Source: Azophilus sp026709365
GTDB taxonomy: Bacteria; Pseudomonadota; Gammaproteobacteria; Pseudomonadales; Azotimanducaceae
Length of the DNA: 64,000 bases
Assembly: GCA_965200175.1 (NCBI GenBank)
Contig: OZ241345.1
Span: forward strand, 3,472,001 to 3,536,000
Direction of reading: 5' to 3'
Both the position numbers and the translations under genes were made by a program. Position 1 is the stretch's first letter. Each line of letters opens with the position of its first letter. This document shows positions 24,591-33,107 of the stretch, piece after piece. Under the pieces are notes generated by a model, which saw nothing but the letters and a program-made list of their open reading frames with translations, had not been told where the DNA came from and ran no database searches.

Positions 24591-25331
24591 ATGGCCATCC
24601 CCACCCCTGTCGCTTGGGCCTTGCTGGCGTTGTGCTGGAGCCAGGCCCAAGGCAGCGCTGGGGGTCCGCTGAAAGTCGCCGTGGCGGCCAATTTTCGTGC
24701 GGCCTTCGTTGTTGTCGGAGCGGAATTTGAGCGGGTTCAGAGCTTGGAGCTTGCGCCGGTTTTCGGCTCCTCCGGGCTGCTTGCCGCCCAGATACGCCAA
24801 GGTGCGCCCTTTGCCGCCTTCCTATCCGCCGATATGGCCAGACCCGAGGCACTGGTGCGCGAAGGCTTGGCGAAAGGACCGGTGAGAGTCTATGCCAAAG
24901 GCCGGGTGGCGCTCTGGACGCCCAAGGGCCATGCCGATCCCGCGGCCCTGGAAGCTGGCCGCGTCGGCCTGCCAAACCCAAGACTGGCGCCCTACGGCCA
25001 AGCCGCGGTGGAATGCATGCAGGCGCTGGAGGCTTGGGAGGGCGTTCGGAACCGGCTGGTGTTCGGCAACAACGTGGCTCAAGTCGGGCATTTCCTAACT
25101 TCCGGCTCCTTGCCCGCCGGCTTTGTCGCCCTTGGCCAGCTGATGGCGGTCGATGCACCGCCGGAGCGCTTCTGGGTCTGCCCGGAAGACACCCACCGAC
25201 CCATCGAGCAGGGCGCCGTGGTGGTGCGGCGCAGCCCCATGGCAACCGAGGCCCAGAGTTTGCTGGACTTCATCACTGCGCCGGCCCGTCAAGCGCACCT
25301 TGCGCAGTTGGGCTACGGCGCCGATGGCTGA
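24591..25331 (+). CDS. modA: Molybdate ABC transporter substrate-binding protein
   Basis: Periplasmic molybdate-binding protein of 246 residues with a signal peptide (PVAWALLALCWSQAQGSAGG). The mature part starts LKVAVAANFRAAFV, the usual ModA opening, followed by FGSSGLLAAQIRQGAPFAAF with the oxyanion-binding serines, LPNPRLAPYGQAAVE and FGNNVAQVGHFLTSGSLPAGF. It hands molybdate or tungstate to ModBC. Its last eight bases overlap modB. It diverges from hicAB; the short leader leaves little room for a molybdate riboswitch and I see none. Confidence 0.93.
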   Translation: MAIPTPVAWALLALCWSQAQGSAGGPLKVAVAANFRAAFVVVGAEFERVQSLELAPVFGSSGLLAAQIRQGAPFAAFLSADMARPEALVREGLAKGPVRVYAKGRVALWTPKGHADPAALEAGRVGLPNPRLAPYGQAAVECMQALEAWEGVRNRLVFGNNVAQVGHFLTSGSLPAGFVALGQLMAVDAPPERFWVCPEDTHRPIEQGAVVVRRSPMATEAQSLLDFITAPARQAHLAQLGYGADG

Positions 25332-25986
25332 GGACGTGCTGGCCAGCCTCACGCTCACCGCTGCCTTGGCGGCGGTAACCACCGGGGCGCTGCTGCTCCT
25401 GGCGCCGCCCTTGGCTTGGTGGTTGGCGCGCACCAACCGGCGCGGCGCTTCGCTGGTCGAGGCGCTGGTCGCCTTGCCCTTGGTGCTGCCGCCCACGGTG
25501 CTCGGCTTCTATCTGCTGCTCGCCATGGCGGAAGATGCCTGGCTCGGTGCTAGTTGGCGCTCACTCACCGGCCAGCCCTTGGCTTTTTCGTTCAGTGGCT
25601 TGGTGCTGGCCTCCATCATCTACTCGCTGCCCTTTGTCACCCAGCCGCTGACGGCCGCTTTTCGCAACACGCCTGCCGAGCTGCTGGACGCCGCCTCGGT
25701 CATGGGCATCGCTCCATCAACCCGCTTCCTGCGCCTCATGCTGCCCCTGCACTGGCGGGCGTTGGTGGCGGCCGGAGTGCTCGGCTTCGCCCACACGATC
25801 GGCGAATTCGGCATCGTGCTGATGATCGGCGGCAACATTCCCGGTGAGACTCGGGTGCTGTCCATCCTGCTGTTCGACCAAGTGGAGTCGCTCGACTACG
25901 CAAGCGCCCATTTCACCGCCGCCATTTTGCTGGCCGCCTCCCTCACGGCGCTGACGCTCACCTACGGCACCTTGCGGCGGCCATGA
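25324..25986 (+). CDS. modB: Molybdate ABC transporter permease
   Basis: Inner-membrane permease of 220 residues with about five transmembrane helices. The ABC coupling loop AELLDAASVMGIAPSTRFLR near 120-139 and the downstream AHTIGEFGIVLMIGGNIPGE motif near 160 are specific to ModB/CysT-type permeases. The ATG lies eight bases inside modA; an in-frame extension to 25153 overlaps modA and is spurious. It overlaps modC by four bases, so modABC is translationally coupled. Confidence 0.95.
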   Translation: MAEDVLASLTLTAALAAVTTGALLLLAPPLAWWLARTNRRGASLVEALVALPLVLPPTVLGFYLLLAMAEDAWLGASWRSLTGQPLAFSFSGLVLASIIYSLPFVTQPLTAAFRNTPAELLDAASVMGIAPSTRFLRLMLPLHWRALVAAGVLGFAHTIGEFGIVLMIGGNIPGETRVLSILLFDQVESLDYASAHFTAAILLAASLTALTLTYGTLRRP

Positions 25987-27077
25987 GCTTGAGTTTGAAA
26001 GGCCGCTTCGCGCCAACCGGCGGCTTTGAGCTCAAGGTCGATCTGGAGCTGCCCAGCAGCGGCGTCACCAGCGTGATCGGCGTCTCCGGCTCGGGCAAGT
26101 CCACCCTGCTGAGGTTGATTGCCGGGCTAAACCGTTCGCCGGGCTTCCAGGTGATGATGGACGGCCGAGACTGGAGCGCCCTGCCCGCCCACCGACGACC
26201 CATCAGCATGACGCTGCAGCAGCCGGCGCTCTTCCCCCACCTGACGGTGGCCGGCAACCTGCGCGCCGTGCCGGACGGCAGCCGTTTCGATGAAGCGGTG
26301 AGTCGATTCGGCTTGGAAGACCTGCTCGAACGCAAGCCCGCCGAGCTTTCCGGAGGCCAGCAGCAACGGGCCGCCTTGGCTCGCGCCTATCTCAAGCCGG
26401 CCGCGCTTTGGTTGCTCGACGAACCCCTCTCGGCGCTTGATGCGATGGCCCGGGCGCGGCTGGCGCCGATGCTTGGCGAACTGTGCCGAACCTTGGGCAA
26501 GCCAGTGATCTACGTCACCCACACGCTCAGCGAGGTGGTGCAAATTGCGGATCATCTGGTGATTCTCGAGGCTGGAAGGGTGATCGGCGCCGGCCCGCCG
26601 GGCAAGGTCGCCGCCGAACTGGACCACCCCCTGTCGCCAATGATCGACACCGGCGCCATCCTCGCTGTTGAATTTGACGCCTACGACGAAGCCCACGATC
26701 TCAGCGCCTTGCGCATCGGCGACCAGACGCTGCGGGTGCGGGGCAACCTGAGCCAAGCGCCAACGCCGTTGCGCGTGCAGATTCCCGCCCGCGACGTCGC
26801 CCTAGCCTTGGAACGCCCGCTGGGCACCAGCATCCTGAACTGCCTGGCGGTCACCCTCACCAGCTTGGACCCGACGCCGGACGGCGCGGTGCTCGCGGAG
26901 CTCGACTGCGCCGGACAGCCGTTGCGAGCCCGCATCACGCGCCTGTCCAAGGACAGCCTAGAGCTCGTTCCCGGCATGGCGCTGAATGCCTTGATCAAGT
27001 CGGTGGCGTTGGATGTTCGGGGCGATTGGACGCAATTGCCCGAGCATGCCGCCAAGGAATACACCACGAAATACTAA
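25983..27077 (+). CDS. modC: Molybdate ABC transporter ATP-binding protein
   Basis: ATPase of 364 residues that powers molybdate import. Walker A GVSGSGKSTLLRL lies at about 35-47, the ABC signature LSGGQQQRAALARAYLK near 120, and Walker B LWLLDEPLSALD near 139-150, with the H-loop VIYVTHTLSEVV. The C-terminal 140 residues form a molybdate-binding MOBE/TOBE domain (ending near VALDVRGDW), as in full-length ModC, where it may give feedback inhibition. The last codons (TAC TAA) lie inside the palindrome that controls the next gene. Confidence 0.95.
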   Translation: MSLSLKGRFAPTGGFELKVDLELPSSGVTSVIGVSGSGKSTLLRLIAGLNRSPGFQVMMDGRDWSALPAHRRPISMTLQQPALFPHLTVAGNLRAVPDGSRFDEAVSRFGLEDLLERKPAELSGGQQQRAALARAYLKPAALWLLDEPLSALDAMARARLAPMLGELCRTLGKPVIYVTHTLSEVVQIADHLVILEAGRVIGAGPPGKVAAELDHPLSPMIDTGAILAVEFDAYDEAHDLSALRIGDQTLRVRGNLSQAPTPLRVQIPARDVALALERPLGTSILNCLAVTLTSLDPTPDGAVLAELDCAGQPLRARITRLSKDSLELVPGMALNALIKSVALDVRGDWTQLPEHAAKEYTTKY

Positions 27078-27107
27078 TTTGACATGAATTAGTATTTAAT
27101 TTAGATT
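27072..27107 (+). promoter_or_regulatory. Strong promoter with overlapping palindromic operator for the fic gene
   Basis: TTGACA at 27079-27084, a 17-base spacer and TAGATT at 27102-27107 match a sigma-70 promoter well. The -35 box lies inside the palindrome TACTAATT-tgacatg-AATTAGTA (27072-27094), so a bound repressor would block RNA polymerase. A close relative of the palindrome lies after the fic gene. The candidate repressor is the C-terminal winged helix of the Fic protein itself. Confidence 0.6.
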
Positions 27108-27134
27108 TAGCCCTTTCGTCGCGGTGCCGCCGTC

Positions 27135-28481
27135 ATGCGCGTTCCGGAAACGCCACCCGCGTTCAGAGACCTGATTGTCAAGCACGCGGATCGATTGCCC
27201 AAACTCTACAAGGCGGAAGCCGCCCGGGATCCTCACAACCGGTATTTGCACTGGTCGCAGCTCAAGTGGCGCAGTCCGCCTCCAGGCTATTCCCACGAAG
27301 AGTGGTGGGTCGCCACCAAAATAGCCCGGCAAGCAACGCGAAGGGAGTTGCCCTTCGTGGACAAGGACAATCGCTCATTCTGGCTTGCGGAGACCGGTCA
27401 TCTCTACCAACGGCTGCACGGGATCGACCGGGACGCGAGTGGCCGCATCGAGTTTCCCGCCGACGTGCCGAATCCCGAATCGAGGAATCGCTACTTGGTG
27501 AGTTCCTTGTTCGAGGAGTCCATTCGCTCTAGCCAGCTCGAAGGCGCTGCGACCACGCGGCGAGAGGCCAAGGACATGCTGCGCACCGGGCGCTCGCCGC
27601 GCAACAAGCACGAGCGCATGATCTTCAACAACTATCAAGGCTTGTCGTTCATTCGGGAAATAGCTGGGGAGGAGCTAACGCAGGAAGCCGTTTTGGAACT
27701 GCATCGCGTCCTCACCGATCAGACTCTTGATGACGAAAGCTGCGCCGGGCGCTTCCGAACGGTCCAGGAACCAGTCACCGTGGTGGATGAACGAACTGGC
27801 GATGCACTCTTCGAGCCACCCGATGCCGAGAACCTGAACGAGCGAATGCAGCGGCTGCTGAGTTTCGCCAATCGACGGAAGCACGATCCGTTCCTGCACC
27901 CCGTGGTGCAGGCAGCGCTGCTGCACTTCATGATCGGATACGAGCATCCATTCGTTGACGGCAACGGCCGCACGGCCCGCGCACTTTTCTATTGGCTGAT
28001 GGTGCGCGAGGGTTATTGGTTGATGGAGTATTTGTCGATTTCCTCAATAATCCACCGCTCGCCCGCGCAATACGCCCGCGCTTATCTATTCACCGAATCC
28101 GACGAGGGCGACTTCACTTACTTCCTCGACTACCATCTTCGGGTCATTCTTGATGCCATCAAACAGCTACACCGTTATTTAGCGCGCAAATCCCAAGAGG
28201 TCATCGAAATTGGCGACCTGCTCGAAACGGCCGCACAGGCGTTGAACCTAAACCACCGACAAGCGGCGCTGACCGGCCACCTGCTCAAGCATCCGCAGGT
28301 AAGGCCCACAATCGCCAGCCACCAGCGCTCCCATAAAGTAAGCTATCAGACGGCGCGAACGGATCTGCTTTCCCTGTCCAACCTAGGTTTGCTGACCATC
28401 TCAAAACGTGGCCGATCAATGGAATTCAGGCTGGCGCCCGGCTTCAAGGAGAAGCTTCGGCAGGCGACACCAGCCGAATGA
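27135..28481 (+). CDS. Class II Fic-domain AMP-transferase with C-terminal winged helix
   Basis: A 448-residue cytosolic protein. A DUF4172-like N-terminus precedes the inhibitory helix SIRSSQLEGA near residues 131-140, the (S/T)xxxE(G/N) motif that keeps Fic enzymes off. The catalytic motif HPFVDGNGRTAR lies near 271-282 with the attacking His and phosphate-binding residues intact. The C-terminal 90 residues (HQRSHKVSYQTARTDLLSLS) read as a winged helix-turn-helix. Fic enzymes transfer AMP from ATP onto hydroxyl groups of target proteins; the target is unknown. Weak ribosome site; promoter and operator lie upstream. Transcribed alone between modC and an opposite-strand acyltransferase. Confidence 0.93.
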   Translation: MRVPETPPAFRDLIVKHADRLPKLYKAEAARDPHNRYLHWSQLKWRSPPPGYSHEEWWVATKIARQATRRELPFVDKDNRSFWLAETGHLYQRLHGIDRDASGRIEFPADVPNPESRNRYLVSSLFEESIRSSQLEGAATTRREAKDMLRTGRSPRNKHERMIFNNYQGLSFIREIAGEELTQEAVLELHRVLTDQTLDDESCAGRFRTVQEPVTVVDERTGDALFEPPDAENLNERMQRLLSFANRRKHDPFLHPVVQAALLHFMIGYEHPFVDGNGRTARALFYWLMVREGYWLMEYLSISSIIHRSPAQYARAYLFTESDEGDFTYFLDYHLRVILDAIKQLHRYLARKSQEVIEIGDLLETAAQALNLNHRQAALTGHLLKHPQVRPTIASHQRSHKVSYQTARTDLLSLSNLGLLTISKRGRSMEFRLAPGFKEKLRQATPAE

Positions 28482-28494
28482 GGACTCGACACCC

Positions 28495-28545
28495 AAATGC
28501 CAATCAACTACTAATTTGTCCTAAATTAGTAGTTGATTGGCATTT
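28495..28545. terminator. 23-bp perfect inverted repeat between convergent genes
   Basis: Two 23-base arms starting AAATGCCAATCAACTACT and ending in its reverse complement enclose the five bases GTCCT. It sits between the convergent fic and acyltransferase stops, so it can act as a bidirectional terminator. The inner 23 bases (28509-28531) are nearly identical to the fic operator at 27072-27094, which a plain terminator would not explain. Confidence 0.6.
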
Positions 28546-28557
28546 CCGGCCAACCAC

Positions 28558-29700
28558 TCATGTCCCAATCCCGAACCGCCGCTTGTTGCGAATCAGGTTG
28601 GCGTACTGTTGAAGGAAGTAGGGCTGCTGGGCAGCCGGACAGGCTGCAATCTGCTCCTGAAAGGCAGCTTCGACCCGGGCGTCGGGCGAAACCGCGTCCG
28701 ACAGGGCCTCATCACCGAGTCTGCGGGCGGCCTCGACATGGGTGGGGAAGACCTTGAGGCCCTCGACGATTTCCCGGTCGATGGCATCGGCAAGGGCTTC
28801 CGGCGAATCAAAGCCGCCCTCCAGCGGCGCGCCGAAGTGCAGATGCACCCGGCCCTTGAAGCCAAGCATGCCCTCGACGATGCTGGAGAAGTCCTCGCCG
28901 TCCGGCTTGTCGTACTTGCCGTGCAGGTCGGTGATGCAAAGCTCCCTGGCCTTGCGCAACGCGCAGGGATCGAGTTCGTAAGTGATCGCCACGGGCACGA
29001 TGTTGATGCAGCCGCACAAGCCGCAGGGATCCGCCGCCTCCTTGCGCCAAGCGAGGGTCAGCATCTTGACGAGAGCGGGGTCGGTGCGGTCGAGGCCGTC
29101 CTTGGCGCGGCCCTCACGCTGGGCGATCCAAACCGATTCGGCCGCTTCCAAGGAGGCCCGGATAAAGGCTGAGGTGCGGTTGAGGGCACGGTACACCGCC
29201 TTGGCACCGATGACGCTGCGTTCGATCACGAAGCTCTTGTTCAGCCGCATCAGGTCGGCTGCGTAGTGCTTGCCGAGCAAGTTGTCGCCGATGGCGATGC
29301 GGGTGGTGGCATGCCCGGCGCGATGGATGGCGAAGTTCACCAAGCCCGTGTCCATGATGATGTCGCGGTGGGTGGAAATGAACAAATAGGGCGTCCCTGG
29401 TGACAGGCGCTCAACGCCGCTGACGCTGAAGTCGAGAATGGTCTCGTCGATCAGCGTCTCCATGTGCCCGGAAAGGAACGACTGCACATCGCGCACCGTA
29501 CGCAAGCGGCTGGCGAGACGGCGCAGCAGGCGACCGCCAAGCAGCCGGCCAAGCTGCGGCAACAGTCGCGTAGCCCGGGGAAACAGGTACCGCCCCAACA
29601 CGGCCTGCAGGTCCGCATCCCTCGCCAGCCGTGCGAGAACCCCGGGAACCTCCTCGTCCTGATAAGGGCGAATGCCCTCAAAGTCCACCATGCCCGGCAT
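28558..29700 (-). CDS. 1-acyl-glycerol-phosphate acyltransferase family protein
   Basis: A 380-residue membrane-peripheral acyltransferase of the PlsC/PlsB fold. The catalytic block STHRDIIMDTGL near residues 108-119 and the acceptor-binding FVIERSVIGAKAVYRAL near 160 are clear; VWIAQREGRAKDG forms the third motif and VPVAITYELDP the fourth. It probably acylates a lyso-phospholipid or related acceptor. Two nearby ATGs fit, and neither has a convincing ribosome site; the longer frame up to 29739 reaches into a repeat. It converges with fic and diverges from a metallohydrolase. Confidence 0.8.
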   Translation of the reverse strand: MPGMVDFEGIRPYQDEEVPGVLARLARDADLQAVLGRYLFPRATRLLPQLGRLLGGRLLRRLASRLRTVRDVQSFLSGHMETLIDETILDFSVSGVERLSPGTPYLFISTHRDIIMDTGLVNFAIHRAGHATTRIAIGDNLLGKHYAADLMRLNKSFVIERSVIGAKAVYRALNRTSAFIRASLEAAESVWIAQREGRAKDGLDRTDPALVKMLTLAWRKEAADPCGLCGCINIVPVAITYELDPCALRKARELCITDLHGKYDKPDGEDFSSIVEGMLGFKGRVHLHFGAPLEGGFDSPEALADAIDREIVEGLKVFPTHVEAARRLGDEALSDAVSPDARVEAAFQEQIAACPAAQQPYFLQQYANLIRNKRRFGIGT

Positions 29701-29730
29701 GTTACCGAATGCGAATTGGTTGTGCGGGCT

Positions 29731-29836
29731 AAGAAACACTTCGGAATCTGGCCTAAGCGACTAGCGCGGGGTTTCGCGCCAGCGAAACTCCCACGAACCC
29801 TAGGTTCGCCGAGACCGCTAGGTCGCGCAAACGACC
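29731..29836. repeat. Intergenic hairpin mosaic repeat, copy B
   Basis: Reads CTAAGAAACACTTCGGAATC, then CCTAAGCG, then hairpins GGGGTTTCGC-GCCA-GCGAAACTCC, CGAACC-CTA-GGTTCG and GACC-GCTA-GGTC. It closely matches copies at 41.4 kb (inverse orientation) and 49.1 kb. It fills the interval between two divergent genes, so it also lies in the 5' leader region of both. Confidence 0.75.
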
Positions 29837-29883
29837 TCGCAATGCCTTAACATCAAGGCTGCGGGTCAGTGCGGGAGCACTTG

Positions 29884-30849
29884 ATGACACTGGCAACCAA
29901 GCCCTACAAGCACGGATTGCTCGACCTCGGCAACGGCGGCTACGCTTGGTTGCAGCCCGACGGCGGCTGGGGGTGGAGCAACGCCGGGCTGATCGTCGAT
30001 GGGGATCAATCGCTCATCATCGACACCCTGTTCGACAAGCCCCTTACGGCAAACATGCTCAAGGCCATGCGCAACAGCGAGCCCAAGGCCACTGCGGCGT
30101 TCGACTTCCTGATCAACACCCACGCCAACGCCGACCACTGCAACGGCAACGAGCTGGTCGCCGAGGCGGAGATCATCGCTTCCCAAGCCTGCTTCGATGA
30201 GCTGGCCCGTGAGGACCCAAACCTGTTGCAGACCCTGATGGAGCGGGCGCCTGCAATGGGGGAGGTGGGCGAATTCCTCCTGCACTGCTTCAGCGACTTC
30301 GACTTTCGCGGCATCAACCGCACGTTGCCGACCCGCACCTTCGAGGGTGAAATGACGCTGGCCGTCGGTGACAAAACCGTTTGCCTGAAGCAGGTCGGCC
30401 CGGCCCACACGGCGGGGGACATCATCGCCCACATCCCCGACGACAAGCTCATTTTCACCGGCGACATCCTGTTCATCGAAGGGCATCCGATCATTTGGGA
30501 AGGCCCGGTCAGCAACTGGATCAACGCCTGCGACCACATGCTGGCGCTGGATTTGGAATGCGTCGTGCCCGGGCACGGCCCGGTGACCGACCAGCAGGGC
30601 GTCGCGGCCATGCGCGGCTACCTCCAATACGTGGCTGACGAGGCCCGCAAGCGCTTCGATGCCGGCCTCGGCGTGATGGAGGCGGCGCGGGACATCGCCC
30701 TCACCGACTACGACTCCTGGGGCGATGCGGAACGCATCGTGGTCAACGTGGCGACGCTTTACAAGGAGTTCGCCAACGACGCCGAACCCAACAACATCAC
30801 GGCGCTTTTCTCCCTAATGGCGACCCTGCGCAAGGAACGACGCCGCTAA
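29884..30849 (+). CDS. Metallo-beta-lactamase-fold hydrolase
   Basis: A cytoplasmic 321-residue hydrolase with the metal motif THANADHCNGNEL near residues 79-91, the variant in which Asn replaces the second His, as in a large uncharacterised subgroup. Downstream metal ligands appear in PAHTAGDII, FTGDILF and VVPGHGPVT. I chose the ATG since GGGAG lies six bases upstream; an in-frame GTG 15 bases earlier is weaker. No signal peptide. It precedes aceK by seven bases, so the two are probably co-transcribed, but no functional link to the glyoxylate bypass is known. Substrate unknown. Confidence 0.85.
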   Translation: MTLATKPYKHGLLDLGNGGYAWLQPDGGWGWSNAGLIVDGDQSLIIDTLFDKPLTANMLKAMRNSEPKATAAFDFLINTHANADHCNGNELVAEAEIIASQACFDELAREDPNLLQTLMERAPAMGEVGEFLLHCFSDFDFRGINRTLPTRTFEGEMTLAVGDKTVCLKQVGPAHTAGDIIAHIPDDKLIFTGDILFIEGHPIIWEGPVSNWINACDHMLALDLECVVPGHGPVTDQQGVAAMRGYLQYVADEARKRFDAGLGVMEAARDIALTDYDSWGDAERIVVNVATLYKEFANDAEPNNITALFSLMATLRKERRR

Positions 30850-30856
30850 CCCGGAC

Positions 30857-32629
30857 ATGGCCGTGATGGGGCAGGAAGCCGCCAACGTCATCCTCAACGA
30901 ATTCCGGGCCTACAGGGGGCTCTTCGAGCGCATCACGGCCAGCGCCGGAGAACGCTTCCGAAGCGCCGATTGGTCTGGGGTGCAAGCCGCAAGCCTTACT
31001 AGGCTAAGCCTGTACAAGACGCACGTCGAACAAGCGGCAGCGCAGCTCGACCCGGGCCACCGCGGCATTGGACCAACAAGGTGGGCGGACGCCAAAGGCG
31101 CCTACGCCAAAGCCATTGCCGAAATGCCCGACGGAGACCTCGCTGAGACCTTCTACAATTCGGTACACCGGCACATCACCCACGACCCGGTGCTCGACAG
31201 CACGAGGATGTTCCTGGCCACATCGTTCAGCGCCGGCCCGCCACCGCCGTCGGGGGAGAGCCTGATCAGCCGCTATCGGCCCGGCGCCGGGCTGAAGGAG
31301 ATGGTGCGGCGCATCCTCAACGAGCGTTCGCCAAGCATGCCTTGGCAGAACCAAGGCCGTGACATCCGCAACATCATTCGCTCCCTGATTGAAGCGCTGC
31401 CCGAGGTCGCTGCCGGCAAGGGGCTTGTGGTCGAGGTCTGCAACGCCCTGTTCTACCGCAACAAGGGCGCCTACATCGTTGGCAGCCTGCGGCTCGGCGG
31501 CGACCCTTCGGCACCCGAACGCGAGCGCGTCTGGCCGCTGGCCCTGCCCTTGGCGATGAGCGCCAGCGGGGACGCCTATGTGGACACCTTGATTTGCGAT
31601 GAGGATGAGCTGTCCATCGTCTTCAGCTTCACCCGAGCCTACTTCATGGTGCGCTCGCCCTACCCCTTCGGCCTGGTCCGCTTCCTCAACGAACTGCTGC
31701 CCAACAAGAAGCGCTCCGAGCTCTACGCGGCCATCGGCCAGCACAAGCACGGCAAAACCGAGTTCCACCGCGGCTTCCAGGAGCACCTGCGCCAATCAGA
31801 CGACGCCTTCATCGCCGCCCCAGGCATCAAGGGCATGGTGATGGCGGTGTTCACGCTCCCGTCCTACCAGACGGTGTTCAAGGTCATTCGCGATGAAATC
31901 CCGCCGCCAAAGACGGTGACGGCCGCTGAGGTGCGGGCGAAGTACCACATCGTCAAGAGCCACGACCGCGCCGGACGCATGGCCGACACCCAGGAGTTCC
32001 AGAACCTGCGGCTGCCTCTGGACCGCTTCGCGCCGGAGGTGATCGATGAACTGCGGGCTGCGGCCCCTTCGGCGCTGCGCATTGAGGGCAGCCAACTGCT
32101 CATCCGCCACCTCTACACCGAACGGGCGATGACGCCCCTGAACCTGTACATCCGCAACGCCGACCTCACCGTCCTTACCGATGCGCTCGATGAGTACGGC
32201 AACGCCATCAAGCAGCTGGCGGCAGCCAACATCTTTCCCGGCGACATGCTGCTGAAGAACTTCGGCGTCACCCGCCACGGGCGCGTGGTGTTCTACGACT
32301 ACGACGAAATCAGCTTCCTGACCGAGATCAACTTCCGCGCCGTGCCGGAGCCGCGCACCCCGGAGGAGGAGATGGCCGCCGAGCCCTGGTACTCGGTGGG
32401 GCCGAACGACGTCTTCCCGGAGGAGTTCCGCCGCTTCCTGTTCGGCAAACCCCAGGTCAAGCAGCTGTTCGCCGCGCTGCACGGCGAGCTGTTCACCCCG
32501 GAATACTGGCGCGGCCTGCAGCAGGCGGTCACGCAAGGGCACGCCATGGACGTGTTTCCCTATCGCCGCAAACGGCGTTTCTCCTATCAACGAAATGATG
32601 AATCAAAAACGCGAGGGAATGCTTCATGA
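30857..32629 (+). CDS. aceK: Isocitrate dehydrogenase kinase/phosphatase
   Basis: Bifunctional enzyme of 590 residues that phosphorylates and dephosphorylates isocitrate dehydrogenase, switching carbon between the TCA cycle and glyoxylate shunt. AceK hallmarks: FHRGFQEHLRQSDDAFIAAP near 295-314, the ATP-binding APGIKGMVMAVFTLPSY, EIPPPKTVTAAEVRAKYHIV, and a kinase-like NIFPGDMLLKNFGVTRHGRV with YDYDEISFL near 455-485. Its length matches the family. Overlaps the next membrane gene by four bases. aceA and aceB are not in the window. Confidence 0.97.
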   Translation: MAVMGQEAANVILNEFRAYRGLFERITASAGERFRSADWSGVQAASLTRLSLYKTHVEQAAAQLDPGHRGIGPTRWADAKGAYAKAIAEMPDGDLAETFYNSVHRHITHDPVLDSTRMFLATSFSAGPPPPSGESLISRYRPGAGLKEMVRRILNERSPSMPWQNQGRDIRNIIRSLIEALPEVAAGKGLVVEVCNALFYRNKGAYIVGSLRLGGDPSAPERERVWPLALPLAMSASGDAYVDTLICDEDELSIVFSFTRAYFMVRSPYPFGLVRFLNELLPNKKRSELYAAIGQHKHGKTEFHRGFQEHLRQSDDAFIAAPGIKGMVMAVFTLPSYQTVFKVIRDEIPPPKTVTAAEVRAKYHIVKSHDRAGRMADTQEFQNLRLPLDRFAPEVIDELRAAAPSALRIEGSQLLIRHLYTERAMTPLNLYIRNADLTVLTDALDEYGNAIKQLAAANIFPGDMLLKNFGVTRHGRVVFYDYDEISFLTEINFRAVPEPRTPEEEMAAEPWYSVGPNDVFPEEFRRFLFGKPQVKQLFAALHGELFTPEYWRGLQQAVTQGHAMDVFPYRRKRRFSYQRNDESKTRGNAS

Positions 32630-33015
32630 AAACCGCCTTGGTCGTCGTCGTTGCCATCATCAGCGTTCCCGTCATCGAGTTGAGCATAGCCGCTTGGCTC
32701 CCGTTGGGCGCGACTCTATTCGATGCCACCCAAACCCTCAGGCTCTGGCTGTTCTGCATCGTGCCCGTCGGCTTCCTGGTGGCGACCTTGCAAGCCTTGG
32801 CGCTGTGGCGCATCTACCGCTTGAATTCGCTGCGCTACGGCTTGATCTACGGCTGCACCGTCGTTCTGCTCCACGCCCTGCTGCTCCACCTGTTTTTCAA
32901 TGCCCCGGCGGACATCGCCATGCACGTCCTCACCGATGCAGGCGTCATGGCCATCGTGTTCGGCGGATTCAACGCCCTGTTCTGGAAGCGGGCAGCTCGG
33001 GCCCAAGCCGAGTAA
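32626..33015 (+). CDS. Hypothetical membrane protein downstream of aceK
   Basis: A 129-residue protein with about four hydrophobic helices (for example TALVVVVAIISVPVIELSIA and LWLFCIVPVGFLVATLQALA). No family recognised. It overlaps the stop of aceK in an ATGA tetranucleotide, so it is translationally coupled. No conserved motif or signal peptide cleavage site is visible. Confidence 0.75.
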   Translation: MKTALVVVVAIISVPVIELSIAAWLPLGATLFDATQTLRLWLFCIVPVGFLVATLQALALWRIYRLNSLRYGLIYGCTVVLLHALLLHLFFNAPADIAMHVLTDAGVMAIVFGGFNALFWKRAARAQAE

Positions 33016-33107
33016 GTCGGCCAGGCGATGCCGATGTTGGGCCCATTCAGGCCGAATTGGCCCGAAGCCACAACGGCTCGGCATCAGAAAGGGGACGGGC
33101 TGAGGCC

